The notes under the pieces are model-generated. The model made no database searches, was not told where the DNA came from, and saw only the letters and a list, made by a program, of their open reading frames with translations. A DNA stretch of 64,000 nucleotides from Thiomonas delicata (lineage in GTDB: Bacteria; Pseudomonadota; Gammaproteobacteria; Burkholderiales; Burkholderiaceae_C): contig NZ_LT592170.1 of the NCBI RefSeq assembly GCF_900088825.1, positions 1,302,523-1,366,522 on the forward strand, in the 5' to 3' direction. Shown one piece after another: positions 44,387 to 53,191 of this stretch. The position numbers and the translations under genes are program-made. The stretch's first letter is position 1, and each line of letters begins with the position of its first letter.

Positions 44387-45304
44387 ATGACCCAAACGGA
44401 GATTCTTATGCGTACATTGCAGGCGGCCGTCATCGGCCTGGTATTCACGGCATTCGCGGCAGGCGCCCAGGCGCAGGGTTTGACGGGGACACTGAAGAAG
44501 GTCAAGGAGACCGGCAGCATCACGGTGGGTTATCGCGAGTCGTCGATCCCCTTCTCCTACCTGGACAACAATGGCAAGCCCATCGGCTACGCCATGGATC
44601 TGTGCGGCAAGATCGTCGACGCGGTCAAGGCTGACCTGAAGATGCCTGATCTCAAGGTGAATTACGTCCCGGTCACTTCATCCAACCGCATTCCCCTGAT
44701 GGACAACGGCACCATCGACCTCGAGTGCGGATCGACCACGAATTCGGTCGCGCGGCAAAAGCAGGTGGCGTTCGGCCCGACCTACTTCGTCATCAACGTC
44801 ACCGCAGCGGTGAAGAAGGACTCGGGCATCAACAGCTTCGAGCAGCTCGGCGGCAAAAACATCGTGACGACCTCGGGCACGACCGCCGTGCCGTTGCTGA
44901 AGAAGTACGAAAAGACCAAGGATCTGGAATTCAAGGAAATCTACGGCAAGGATCACGCCGAGAGCTTCCTGCTGCTGGCCGACGGCCGCGCCTCGGCGTT
45001 CGTGATGGACGACATTCTGCTCGCGGGCCAGATTGCCAATGCCAAGGACCCCGCCGCGTACAAGATCCTGCCCGGTTCGCTGCGGCAGGAGCCGTACAGC
45101 ATGATGCTGCGCAAGGACGATCCGCAGTTCAAGGCCTTGGTGGACAAGACCATCGCAGGCGTGATGACCTCGGGCGAGATCAACAAGATCTACACCAAGT
45201 GGTTCACCACCGCCATTCCGCCCAAGGGGATCAATCTGAACTTCCCTGAGACTGCGGCGATCAAGGAGGCTTTCGCCCACCCCAACGACAAGGGCGTGGA
45301 GTAA
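44387..45304 (+). CDS. gltI: glutamate/aspartate ABC transporter substrate-binding protein
   Basis: GltI is the periplasmic receptor for glutamate and aspartate. The 305-residue precursor has a signal peptide ending near A-Q-A-Q. Type II binding-protein motifs follow: G-Y-R-E-S-S-I-P-F-S-Y near residue 50, G-Y-A-M-D-L-C, and E-C-G-S-T-T-N-S-V-A-R-Q near residue 113, which binds the amino and side-chain groups. TGGAGG lies 10 bases before ATG 44387; a second ATG at 44408 with its own GGAG also fits. It leads the gltIJKL operon. Confidence 0.95.
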   Translation: MTQTEILMRTLQAAVIGLVFTAFAAGAQAQGLTGTLKKVKETGSITVGYRESSIPFSYLDNNGKPIGYAMDLCGKIVDAVKADLKMPDLKVNYVPVTSSNRIPLMDNGTIDLECGSTTNSVARQKQVAFGPTYFVINVTAAVKKDSGINSFEQLGGKNIVTTSGTTAVPLLKKYEKTKDLEFKEIYGKDHAESFLLLADGRASAFVMDDILLAGQIANAKDPAAYKILPGSLRQEPYSMMLRKDDPQFKALVDKTIAGVMTSGEINKIYTKWFTTAIPPKGINLNFPETAAIKEAFAHPNDKGVE

Positions 45305-45432
45305 GTAAGCCGATTCGGGTCGGGCGCCGCCCCCCGCAGGGCAGCATAGCCTCGTCTCGAATGCCCCGGCGGCCGCGATCCGGCCATCGGGGAGATCCGC
45401 AGACCCAAACGGTCACGGAATGAAAGCCCCTC

Positions 45433-46161
45433 ATGCTTGACCTCGGCATTTTTTCGCAGGACACCCCGGATGGCGACACCACCTGGGGCTTGTCGCTGCT
45501 CTCCGGCTTCAAATACACCCTGATCCTCGTCGCCCTGGCCTGGATCGTGGCCATGACGCTCGGCACCCTGCTCGGCGTCGTGCGCACCACCGACCGGCGC
45601 TGGGCGGTCCGGCTGTGCAACGCCTATGTCGAACTGTTCCGCAACATTCCCTTGCTGGTGCAGTTCTTCCTCTGGTATTTCGTCATCCCGGAATTCATTC
45701 CTCCGCTCAAGCGTCTCGCCATTGCGATGAACCCGACCAGCTTTCAGTTGCTTGAGTCGGTTCTATGTCTCGGGCTGTTCACCTCGGCTCGCATCGCCGA
45801 GCAGGTCAAGTCCGGCATTCTCGCGTTGCCGCGAGGCCAGCGGCTGGCGGGCTATGCCATGGGGCTGACCCAAGTCCAGACCTACCGCTTCGTGCTGCTG
45901 CCCATGGCCTTTCGCATTGTGATTCCGCCGCTGACCTCGGAGTCGATGAATCTGATGAAGAATTCGGCGGTGGCGTATTCGATCGGCCTGACCGAGCTGT
46001 TCTTCCGCACCCGCGAAATGGGGGAGATGACGTTCCGCTACTTCGCCGCCTTCGGCGCCGCCACGGTGCTGTACGTGCTGGCGGCGTTCGCCATCAACCG
46101 CGTCTTTGCCTGGGTGGAGCGGACCGTGGCGATTCCTGGCTATATCGGTGGAAAGACCTGA
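45433..46161 (+). CDS. gltJ: glutamate/aspartate ABC transporter permease
   Basis: GltJ is one of two permease subunits of the importer. The 242-residue protein has about five transmembrane helices. The His/Glu/Gln-type motif includes R-N-I-P-L-L-V-Q, and the EAA loop, G-L-T-Q-V-Q-T-Y-R, contacts the ATPase. It follows gltI by 128 bases, a spacer that shows no gene, and overlaps no neighbour. The following gltK starts at the next base pair. Confidence 0.94.
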   Translation: MLDLGIFSQDTPDGDTTWGLSLLSGFKYTLILVALAWIVAMTLGTLLGVVRTTDRRWAVRLCNAYVELFRNIPLLVQFFLWYFVIPEFIPPLKRLAIAMNPTSFQLLESVLCLGLFTSARIAEQVKSGILALPRGQRLAGYAMGLTQVQTYRFVLLPMAFRIVIPPLTSESMNLMKNSAVAYSIGLTELFFRTREMGEMTFRYFAAFGAATVLYVLAAFAINRVFAWVERTVAIPGYIGGKT

Positions 46162-46162
46162 G

Positions 46163-46849
46163 ATGGGCGGCTTCGACTGGTCTTCCATCGTTCAAGCGCT
46201 GCCCTTTTTGGGCAAGGGCCTGACGTATACGCTGCAGCTCACGCTCGTGGCGGGCGTTGGCGGCACGCTGTGGGGCATTCTGCTGGCGCTGGCGCGGCTG
46301 TCCAGCATCAAGGCGCTGGCCCGGGCTTCAGCGGTATACGTGAACCTGATGCGCTCGATCCCGCTGCTGCTGGTGATTTTTTGGTTCTATTTTCTGGTGC
46401 CCATCATGCTGCAGTGGATCACCGGCGCCGCATATCCCCCCAAAATTGGCGCGGAGCGCTCGGCCTACGTCACCTTCATTCTGTTCGAGGGCGCCTATTT
46501 CTGCGAAATCGTCCGCGCGGGCATTCAAAGCATACCCAAGGGCCAGCTGAGTGCCGCGTACGCCATGGGGCTGGGCTATGCGCAGGCCATGCGCCTGGTC
46601 ATCCTGCCGCAGGCGCTGCGCAACATGTTGCCGGTCCTGCTGACGCAGACCATCGTGCTGTTCCAGGACGTGTCCCTCGTGGCTTTGCTCAATGTCACCG
46701 ACTTCGTCGGCGCCGCGGTGAAGATCGCGCAGCGCGACAGCCGCATCGTCGAGATGTATACCTTCGTGGCTGTCGTGTATTTTGTCCTCAGCTACGGCCT
46801 GTCGCAGGGCGTCAGGTCGCTGAATCGGCGCATTGCCATCATTCGTTGA
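46163..46849 (+). CDS. gltK: glutamate/aspartate ABC transporter permease
   Basis: GltK is the second permease subunit, 228 residues, with helices beginning F-L-G-K-G-L-T-Y-T-L-Q-L-T. The permease signature is M-R-S-I-P-L-L-L-V, and the EAA loop contains A-Y-A-M-G-L-G-Y-A-Q-A-M-R. ATG 46163 lies directly after the gltJ stop. It forms a heterodimer with GltJ by family rule. Confidence 0.94.
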   Translation: MGGFDWSSIVQALPFLGKGLTYTLQLTLVAGVGGTLWGILLALARLSSIKALARASAVYVNLMRSIPLLLVIFWFYFLVPIMLQWITGAAYPPKIGAERSAYVTFILFEGAYFCEIVRAGIQSIPKGQLSAAYAMGLGYAQAMRLVILPQALRNMLPVLLTQTIVLFQDVSLVALLNVTDFVGAAVKIAQRDSRIVEMYTFVAVVYFVLSYGLSQGVRSLNRRIAIIR

Positions 46850-46869
46850 CCGCTTCGAATCCAACCGCA

Positions 46870-47610
<741 letters not shown>

Positions 47611-47678
47611 CCCCAGGGCGGCCCAGCGCGCATGCGCGGGCTACCATGACGCGGTTCACCGCCGCCGAATTCCAGTTC

Positions 47679-48758
47679 ATGCCTGAACCGCAAACCCTCA
47701 CCATCTCCCGCCCCGACGATTGGCACGTGCATCTGCGCGACGCCGGCGCGCTCGTCTACACCGTGCCTTGGAGTGCCGCGCAGTTCGCGCGGGCCATCGT
47801 CATGCCGAACCTGAAGCCGCCCGTGGTGAGCACTGCGCAGGCCCTCGCATACCGCGAGCGCGTCCTCGCAGCGGTGCCGAAGGGCTCGACCTTCGAACCC
47901 TTGATGACGCTGTATCTCACCGACACCACGCCTGCCGATGAAATCGTCCGCGCCAAGGCCAGCGGCGTGATCCATGCCGTGAAGCTCTACCCATCGGGGG
48001 CGACCACGAATTCCGACAGCGGCGTGACGGATCTGCGCCGCGTTCACGCCGTGCTGGACACCATGCAGGAACTGGGCATGCCCTTGCTGATCCATGGCGA
48101 GGTGACGGATCCGGACGTGGACGTCTTCGACCGCGAGGCGGTTTTCATCGAACGCCACCTCACGCGGCTGCGTCGCGATTTTCCGCGGTTGAAAATAGTG
48201 CTCGAGCACATCACCACGCAGCATGCGGCGGACTTCGTGCGCGCCCAGCCCGAATTGGATGCGCGCAGTACGCCTCTGCTGGCGGCCACCATCACGGCGC
48301 ACCATTTGCTCTACAGCCGCAATGCGATGTTCAGCGGCGGCATGCGGCCGCATTACTACTGCCTGCCCGTGCTCAAGCGCGAGCGCCATCGCCAGGCCTT
48401 GCTGGGCGCCGCAACGGGCGGGGATGGGCGTTTTTTCCTCGGCACCGATTCCGCGCCGCACGCCCGCCTGCTGAAAGAGGCGGCGTGCGGCTGCGCCGGA
48501 TGCCTGACAGCGCCACATGCGCTGGAACTCTATGCGCTTGCCTTCGAACAGTGTGGCGCCTTGCACCGACTCGAAGCGTTCGCCAGCCATTTCGGCGCGG
48601 ACTTCTATGGCCTGCCGCGCAACACCGGAACCCTGACCCTGGAACGCGTGCCGACGACCGTTCCCGCGCGACTTCCCTATGCGGATGGCGAAATCGTCCC
48701 GCTGGATGCCGGGCAGATTTTGCCCTGGCGCATCGCAGCCGGGCTTTCAAGCGCCTAG
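47679..48758 (+). CDS. pyrC: dihydroorotase
   Basis: PyrC interconverts N-carbamoyl-aspartate and dihydroorotate in pyrimidine synthesis. The 359-residue class II (monofunctional) enzyme has the zinc ligands H-V-H-L-R-D near residue 16. It also has the carbamylated Lys in V-K-L-Y-P-S-G near residue 100, His in L-I-H-G-E, His in L-E-H-I-T, and the catalytic Asp in [10 protein letters not shown] 47679 gives an N-terminus that aligns with E. coli PyrC; ATG 47646 would add 11 residues. A Cys-rich insert, C-G-C-A-G-C, occurs near residue 270, as in E. coli. Confidence 0.95.
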   Translation: MPEPQTLTISRPDDWHVHLRDAGALVYTVPWSAAQFARAIVMPNLKPPVVSTAQALAYRERVLAAVPKGSTFEPLMTLYLTDTTPADEIVRAKASGVIHAVKLYPSGATTNSDSGVTDLRRVHAVLDTMQELGMPLLIHGEVTDPDVDVFDREAVFIERHLTRLRRDFPRLKIVLEHITTQHAADFVRAQPELDARSTPLLAATITAHHLLYSRNAMFSGGMRPHYYCLPVLKRERHRQALLGAATGGDGRFFLGTDSAPHARLLKEAACGCAGCLTAPHALELYALAFEQCGALHRLEAFASHFGADFYGLPRNTGTLTLERVPTTVPARLPYADGEIVPLDAGQILPWRIAAGLSSA

Positions 48759-48776
48759 ATCCTGGCAGGCGTGGCG

Positions 48777-48782
48777 CATAAT
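48777..48782 (+). promoter_or_regulatory. -10 element of the rnpB promoter
   Basis: CATAAT, five of six matches to the consensus, lies 7 bases upstream of the start of the RNase P RNA. No convincing -35 is visible in the end of pyrC. Confidence 0.5.
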
Positions 48783-48789
48783 CCGCCCG

Positions 48790-49136
48790 GCGAAGCGGGC
48801 TGGGCAGCCGCGCTGGCGCGGGGCGACCCGCGCGGTGAGGAAGGTCCGGACTCCACAGGGCAGGGTGACGGCTAACGGCCGTGCGCGGCGACGCGACGAA
48901 CAGGGCCACAGAGACGAGTAAGCGCCGGGCGACCGGCGTGGACGTGAAACGCGGCAACCTCCACCCGGAGCAACACCAAATAGGCAGGCGATGCCCGGCC
49001 AAGGTCGGGAGAAAGCGCGGCCCGCGCGAGCCTGCGGGTAGGTGGCAACGAGCCGCTGCGGTAACGCGCGGCCCAGAGGAATGGCTGCCACATCGGGCAA
49101 CCGATGCACAGAATCCGGCCTATAGGCCCGCTTCGC
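48790..49136 (+). ncRNA. rnpB: RNase P RNA (class A)
   Basis: This is the catalytic RNA that matures tRNA 5' ends with the RnpA protein. The terminal stem pairs GCGAAGCGGGC at 48790-48800 with GCCCGCTTCGC at 49126-49136. Conserved cores include GAGGAAGGTCCGGACTCC near 48837, CACAGAGACGAG near 48905, and the 3' CAGAATCCGGCCTATAGG near 49108. About 347 bases is a normal class A length. A T-rich stretch (TTCTTTTCCC) follows directly and may act as a weak terminator. Confidence 0.96.
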
Positions 49137-49329
49137 TTCTTTTCCCTTGTTCGGTCGGAGTGTCCGCTTCCACCATGGTCGGGCCAAGGCCTCGACCCAC
49201 CGCGTTTTCGGCACCGGCCTCGACGCCGAAGTGTTCGGAAGTGATTCGGCTTGATGCGCAACGGGCGAAGGCATGCGGTCCTTGTCCTGCGTCGGCCCGG
49301 CTCGCACCCGCGCGGCGTGGGCGGCAGGT

Positions 49330-49647
49330 TCAGTCGCAGCCGCACTGCGCCTGCCAGGAGACGATATGCCCGGTGGGCACCATCTGCTGGATGCGGGGCA
49401 GCACGGAGGCCACCACCTCGGGGTCGTCGTAGAACTCCAGCACCAGCGGCAGGTGCACGTTCAGCCGCAGCAGATCGTCGGCATGCACCTCGCCCTTGCT
49501 GCCGAAACCGGCGACGCCGCGAAACACCGTGACGCCGTGGACCTTGTGTTCCTCGTGCAGGAGTTTGAAGATTTCGCGCATCAAGTTGCCGCCGCCGAAC
49601 TTGTCGCCTTCCTTGATGTAGATGCGCGCCATCGTGACGGTTTTCAT
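49330..49647 (-). CDS. DUF190 domain protein
   Basis: This 105-residue cytoplasmic protein belongs to the DUF190 family, with the R-I-Y-I-K-E-G-D strand near the N-terminus and the H-G-V-T-V-F-R-G-V-A-G-F-G segment in the middle. DUF190 proteins resemble PII-like folds and are often linked to crcB genes and fluoride. Here it is the last gene of the riboswitch-led crcB unit, 3 bases after the stop of the CrcB gene. A regulatory or chaperone role for the fluoride channels is possible but unproven. Confidence 0.85.
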   Translation of the reverse strand: MKTVTMARIYIKEGDKFGGGNLMREIFKLLHEEHKVHGVTVFRGVAGFGSKGEVHADDLLRLNVHLPLVLEFYDDPEVVASVLPRIQQMVPTGHIVSWQAQCGCD

Positions 49648-49650
49648 GGG

Positions 49651-50028
49651 TCAGCCTCCCAGGTTGTGTGAAAGATAGGCGCCGAGCGCCGTGCCCAGCA
49701 TGGACAGAAAGACGGACAGCACCACATAGAGTCCAGCCTTGGTCGCCTCGCCGTTTTCAATCAGGGCCATGGTTTCCAGCGAAAAGGTGGAAAACGTGGT
49801 GTAGGTGCCGATACCGCCCGTGAGGATGCCGGTGCGCATGGCCGGGCTGATGGCGGCATATTTCAGGGTTTCGTAAAACAGGTAGCCCATCAGGAACGAG
49901 CCGACGATATTGATCGACAGCGTGGCGAAGGGGAATGACCTCCCCAGCGAGCGCTGCACGACGAGGGTGTGCCCGTAGCGGCTGAAAGCGCCGATGAGCG
50001 CGAAGATCGCGATGTAGAGAAAGGTCAT
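49651..50028 (-). CDS. crcB: fluoride ion channel CrcB (second copy)
   Basis: This 125-residue Fluc channel has four transmembrane helices. The conserved elements are G-A-F-S-R-Y-G near residue 13, the channel Asn in S-I-N-I-V-G-S near residue 40, and T-Y-T-T-F-S-T-F-S near residue 76, with the pore Phe pair and central sodium site. It exports toxic fluoride as a dual-topology dimer by family rule. It follows the other crcB copy by 16 bases and overlaps nothing. Confidence 0.94.
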   Translation of the reverse strand: MTFLYIAIFALIGAFSRYGHTLVVQRSLGRSFPFATLSINIVGSFLMGYLFYETLKYAAISPAMRTGILTGGIGTYTTFSTFSLETMALIENGEATKAGLYVVLSVFLSMLGTALGAYLSHNLGG

Positions 50029-50044
50029 CGAAGTCGCTCGCAGT

Positions 50045-50431
50045 TCAGGAGTCGGTGAATTGCCGATGGCGCGACAGATAGGCGCCGAAGAACGCGGCGG
50101 CGATCGACAGCACGACGGACGCGCCGATATAGAGTGCGGCCAGGATCAAATGCCCCAGTTCGAACAGATGAAGGGCCTCGATGGAGAAGGTGGAAAACGT
50201 GGTGTAGGTGCCGAGGCCGCCAGTGAGGATGCCCGTGCGCAGTTCCGGGCTGACGTTGATGCGCTCCAGCGTCTCGAAAAACAGGAAACCCATCAGGAAC
50301 GACCCCAGCACGTTGATCGACAAGGTGGCGAACGGAAAGGTGTCGCCCAGCATGTTCTGCACGACGACAGACTGCCCATAGCGGGCGAATGCGCCCAGGA
50401 TGGCGAAAACGGAGATGTAAACGGAAACCAT
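50045..50431 (-). CDS. crcB: fluoride ion channel CrcB (first copy)
   Basis: This 128-residue channel is a close paralogue of its neighbour; most residues in the helices are the same by eye. It has G-A-F-A-R-Y-G, S-I-N-V-L-G-S and T-Y-T-T-F-S-T-F-S. Two adjacent crcB genes can form homodimers or, in some species, an antiparallel heterodimer with fixed orientations. Positive-charge bias in the loops was not resolved by eye. It is the first intact gene after the fluoride riboswitch, though a decayed fragment intervenes. Confidence 0.94.
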   Translation of the reverse strand: MVSVYISVFAILGAFARYGQSVVVQNMLGDTFPFATLSINVLGSFLMGFLFFETLERINVSPELRTGILTGGLGTYTTFSTFSIEALHLFELGHLILAALYIGASVVLSIAAAFFGAYLSRHRQFTDS

Positions 50432-50580
50432 GCAACGTCCTGCAAATCAAAAAAAGCGGGCGGTGCCGCAAGGGGGGCTTGGCGCGCGGTCCAAAGCGTC
50501 GCGCAAGCCATCGGGATTGTTGTTGTTTTTTCCGGGGCGCGCGGCGCGCGGCGCACCGCGAAGCGCCTGCGTCGCCAGAC

Positions 50581-50863
50581 CAGCCCGAGCGGCAACTGCG
50601 CCAATATCAGGACGGGCGCCGTGAGCGTGGCCGAGAACGCCACCGCCGGCGCGGCCCAGAAGATCCGCGACGCGGTTTGCGGCACCACGATCTCTTTGCG
50701 CAACCATTTGGCCAGATCGCGGCAGGGCTGAAGCGGGCGGGGGCCTGCGCCGCGCTGCACCTTCTCCTCCATCGTGGCGATGAAGCCATGCAGCAGCGGA
50801 CAGAGCAAAACAATCGCCAGAATCTGGGCGATTGTTTGGTTGCCATACGGCTTGTGCTTGCAT
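50581..50863 (-). pseudogene. decayed fragment of a NuoH/HyfC-like hydrogenase membrane subunit
   Basis: On the minus strand one frame encodes about 85 residues matching the start of hydrogenase-4 subunit C/NuoH-type proteins. It has a hydrophobic helix I-L-A-I-V-L-L-C-P-L-L-H-G, then R-G-A-G-P-R-P-L-Q with R-D-L-A-K-W-L-R-K-E, then a second helix ending L-T-A-P-V-L-I. That frame has no start codon close upstream. An ATG with an excellent GGGAGGAG ribosome-binding site (at 50863) is in a different frame, so a frameshift early in the gene is likely. After about 90 residues the sequence becomes Arg-rich and unlike the family. I read it as a broken, truncated gene. Confidence 0.55.
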
Positions 50864-50904
50864 CGACTCCTCCCAGGCGGATCACCCGCCGCATGCCGCG
50901 GCCA

Positions 50905-50967
50905 CTGGGTAGGAGTCATCAGCCCCCGGCTGGCGCCGATGGCGGTTGCGGCGAACTCCATCGCCGT
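50905..50967 (-). promoter_or_regulatory. fluoride riboswitch (crcB motif)
   Basis: On the minus strand, GGCGATGGAGTTCGCC forms the first hairpin of the crcB-motif RNA. The loop GGAGT can form the pseudoknot with ACTCC in the conserved 3' part GCTGATGACTCCTAC (near 50908-50922). The junction between them holds the GCAACCGCC segment. Binding of fluoride stabilises this fold and turns on downstream genes. It lies about 475 bases upstream of the first crcB gene, with the hydrogenase fragment between. Confidence 0.88.
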
Positions 50968-50980
50968 CTCGTTTGCGATG

Positions 50981-51010
50981 AGTTTAAAAGCGTCGAAAGA
51001 CTCAGGTCAA
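50981..51010 (-). promoter_or_regulatory. candidate promoter of the fluoride unit
   Basis: Reading on the minus strand, TTGACC (51010-51005) is followed after 18 bases by TAAACT (50986-50981). This is a fair sigma70 promoter whose start would fall just before the riboswitch aptamer. Confidence 0.5.
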
Positions 51011-51376
51011 GGCGACATTCGTGCCTAAATGCAACCAACCCAGCACGACAAAAAACAGGTTCCCGTGGCGCACGCAGGCGGCCCTGGCCCCTGCCCAACG
51101 ATGCCGCTGGTGTGGCAAGCGACGGACGCCGGGTGCCGTCTTCCTCTCCTGGTCAGGCCGGGCCGCACCTGCCCAAATGCGGGCCATGGCCGTGTCCTGC
51201 GCAGGACGATCGAGAGCTTCACGCGAGGCAAGGGCTTCAATCCGAATGTATCGCTTGCACTTATGAATTCAAGTATTTCATTTAATAGCATTTTTTTGAT
51301 TTGATCTGTACAAAAACACAGCCGAGAAAGCGGCGCTAAGTGCTTGTTTGATAAGCCAATTTTTCAATTTTCCCTA
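51011..51376. other. gene-free intergenic region between the fluoride unit and mraZ
   Basis: About 365 bases with no recognised gene. The left two thirds is GC-rich and has short open frames with no family resemblance. The right part (about 51250-51370) is strikingly AT-rich, with runs such as TTTTTTTGATTTGATC, unlike the rest of the window. It may hold upstream promoter elements of the mra operon or be the scar of an insertion. Confidence 0.5.
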
Positions 51377-51405
51377 TTGACGATGCTCTTTTTGCCACCT
51401 ACAGT
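51377..51405 (+). promoter_or_regulatory. mra (dcw cluster) promoter
   Basis: TTGACG at 51377-51382 and TACAGT at 51400-51405 are separated by 17 bases and lie about 72 bases before the mraZ start. The -10 element overlaps the first MraZ-box repeat, so MraZ binding should block RNA polymerase. Confidence 0.7.
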
Positions 51406-51438
51406 GCAGCCAAGTGCAAAAAAGTGGGTGAAAGTGCA
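51403..51438 (+). promoter_or_regulatory. MraZ box: four GTG repeats at 10-bp spacing
   Basis: GTGC, GTGC, GTGG and GTGC start at 51404, 51414, 51424 and 51434, exactly one helical turn apart, three of them preceded by AA. This is the regular direct-repeat operator recognised by MraZ in other bacteria, placed just upstream of mraZ. The repeats are seen; autorepression is inferred from the family. Confidence 0.8.
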
Positions 51439-51476
51439 GGGGCTGGGCTCTGCGCTCAAGGCAATCGGAGAAGCGC

Positions 51477-51905
51477 GTGTTCATTGGCATATCGGCGTTG
51501 ACGCTGGACGGCAAGGGTCGGATGACCGTGCCTGCGCGTCATCGCGACGTGCTTTTGGCGCAGGCGGCCGGTCGCCTGACGGTGACCAAGAGTCCCGAAG
51601 GCTGCCTGCTGCTGTTCGCCGATCCGCAATGGCAGGAATTCCGCGCCAAGATCGCAGCCCTGCCGATGTCGGCGCAGGGCTGGAAGCGCATTTATCTGGG
51701 CCATGCCACGGAAACCGAGATCGACGCCACCGGGCGGGTTCTGATCTCGCCTGAACTGCGCGCCGCGGCGGGGATCGAACGCGACATCGATCTGATCGGC
51801 ATGGGGTCGCATTTCGAGGTCTGGGATCGCGTCACGCACCATGCGCGCGAGGCGGCTGTGATCGAGGCCGGCATGCCCGATGCGGTGCGCGACATCGTGG
51901 TGTGA
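51477..51905 (+). CDS. mraZ: transcriptional regulator MraZ
   Basis: MraZ is a ring-forming AbrB-like DNA-binding protein that represses its own operon of division and wall genes. The 142-residue protein has two SpoVT/AbrB-type domains. The first has L-D-G-K-G-R-M-T-V-P near residue 10, and the second has I-D-A-T-G-R-V-L-I near residue 82. These D-x-x-G-R motifs are diagnostic. The start is GTG 51477 with GGAG 6 bases upstream; the family N-terminus F-x-G supports it. Confidence 0.95.
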   Translation: MFIGISALTLDGKGRMTVPARHRDVLLAQAAGRLTVTKSPEGCLLLFADPQWQEFRAKIAALPMSAQGWKRIYLGHATETEIDATGRVLISPELRAAAGIERDIDLIGMGSHFEVWDRVTHHAREAAVIEAGMPDAVRDIVV

Positions 51906-51917
51906 AGGTGAACGCGA

Positions 51918-52895
51918 ATGCCTTCGACCCCCGTCCACGCTGCAGCGACCCTGCAGCACCGAACCGTACTGCTGCACGAGGCCGTCGATCGATTGGTGAC
52001 CGACACGGCCGGCATTTACCTGGATGCGACCTTCGGCCGCGGCGGCCACACGCGCGAATTGCTGTCGCGCCTGGCGTCAGCCGGCCGCGTGGTGGCGCTG
52101 GATCGCGACCCGCAGGCGATTGCCGCGGGGCGGGAGCTGGCGCAGGCGGACGCCCGGCTCACGCTCGTGCATGCGCCGTTCTCGGCCTTCGGCGAGGTGC
52201 TGAACGGACTCGAGATCGCAAGTGTGCGGGGCATCCTGTTCGACCTGGGTGTGTCGTCGCCCCAGATCGACGAGACGCGGCGAGGTTTCAGCTTCCGTGG
52301 CGACGCGCCTTTGGACATGCGCATGGACACGACACAAGGCGCCACGGCGGCGCAATTTCTGGCCGAGGCCAGCGTTGACGAAATCACCAGGGTGTTGAGG
52401 GACTATGGCGACGAACGGGCTGCTTTCCCGATTGCAAAGGCGCTTGTGGCTCGCCGCGAACGGGGCGAGCCCGTCACCCGCACCGCAGAGCTTGCCGCCC
52501 TTGTGGCGCAAGCGGTGCGCAGTCGCGAAGCGGGGCAGGACCCGGCCACTCGGACCTTTCAGGCTCTTCGGATTCACGTCAATGCCGAGCTCGCCGAACT
52601 CGAAGCGGCACTCGCGCAGGTAATGGCCAGACTGGCTGATGGAGGACGCCTCGTGGTCATCAGCTTTCACTCTCTCGAAGATCGCATGGTGAAGCAGTTC
52701 ATGGCCAGCCAGGCCCGCGCGCCCGAACTCACGCGCGAGCAGCGGCGCATGCCGGTCGAGCCCGCGCCCTTCCACCCCGGTCTCAAGCTGCTGGCAAAAC
52801 TGCGCCCCGGGCCGGCGGAGGTGGGCGCCAATCCGCGCGCGCGTTCGGCCATCATGCGCGTGGCCGAACGCCTGCCCGAGGCGGAGGCTGCATGA
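51918..52895 (+). CDS. rsmH: 16S rRNA (cytosine(1402)-N4)-methyltransferase
   Basis: RsmH (MraW) methylates C1402 in the ribosomal P site using SAM. The 325-residue protein has the family N-terminus H-x-T-V-L-L-H-E-A-V, SAM motif [10 protein letters not shown] near residue 37, and F-D-L-G-V-S-S-P-Q near residue 109. The C-terminal S-F-H-S-L-E-D-R and N-P-R-A-R-S-A motifs are also present. It follows mraZ by 12 bases and overlaps ftsL as ATGA. Confidence 0.97.
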   Translation: MPSTPVHAAATLQHRTVLLHEAVDRLVTDTAGIYLDATFGRGGHTRELLSRLASAGRVVALDRDPQAIAAGRELAQADARLTLVHAPFSAFGEVLNGLEIASVRGILFDLGVSSPQIDETRRGFSFRGDAPLDMRMDTTQGATAAQFLAEASVDEITRVLRDYGDERAAFPIAKALVARRERGEPVTRTAELAALVAQAVRSREAGQDPATRTFQALRIHVNAELAELEAALAQVMARLADGGRLVVISFHSLEDRMVKQFMASQARAPELTREQRRMPVEPAPFHPGLKLLAKLRPGPAEVGANPRARSAIMRVAERLPEAEAA

Positions 52896-53191
52896 CGCGG
52901 CTGAATCTCTTGCTGCTGATCATCACCATGGCCAGCGCCATGAGCGTGGTGCGGGCGCAATACGAGGCGCGCCGCACCTTCGCCGCGCTCGACGCGGCTC
53001 AGCAGCGCGCGACCCAGCTCCAGCTCGACCATGACCGACTCCAGGTGGAGGTGCGCGCACTCTCGGTGCCCGGGCGCATCGAGGAGCTCGCCCGCAACAC
53101 CCTCGGCCTGGTGCCGGTGACCCCGGCGCGCACCGACTACATCAGCGCCGCCCAGGTGCCCAACATTCCCGCCTCGGTGCCGACGCGATGA
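52892..53191 (+). CDS. ftsL: cell division protein FtsL
   Basis: FtsL is a bitopic membrane protein of the divisome that pairs with FtsB and FtsQ. The 99-residue protein has one N-terminal transmembrane helix (about residues 4-20), then a coiled coil with heptads (about 25-65) and a short C-terminal tail containing [12 protein letters not shown]. It overlaps both rsmH and ftsI as ATGA, so expression is coupled. Confidence 0.92.
   Translation: MTRLNLLLLIITMASAMSVVRAQYEARRTFAALDAAQQRATQLQLDHDRLQVEVRALSVPGRIEELARNTLGLVPVTPARTDYISAAQVPNIPASVPTR

Noticed and set aside
50923-50961. Residues A-I-G-A-S-R in the frame across the riboswitch, resembling the G-A-S-R motif of NuoH/HycD proteins
   Set aside because: The motif lies upstream of the N-terminal fragment, the wrong order for the family, and the bases are explained by the conserved riboswitch structure.
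51025-51291. 88-codon minus-strand frame in the region before mraZ
   Set aside because: No recognisable domain, no good start context, and it crosses both the GC-rich and AT-rich halves of the spacer; treated as non-coding.
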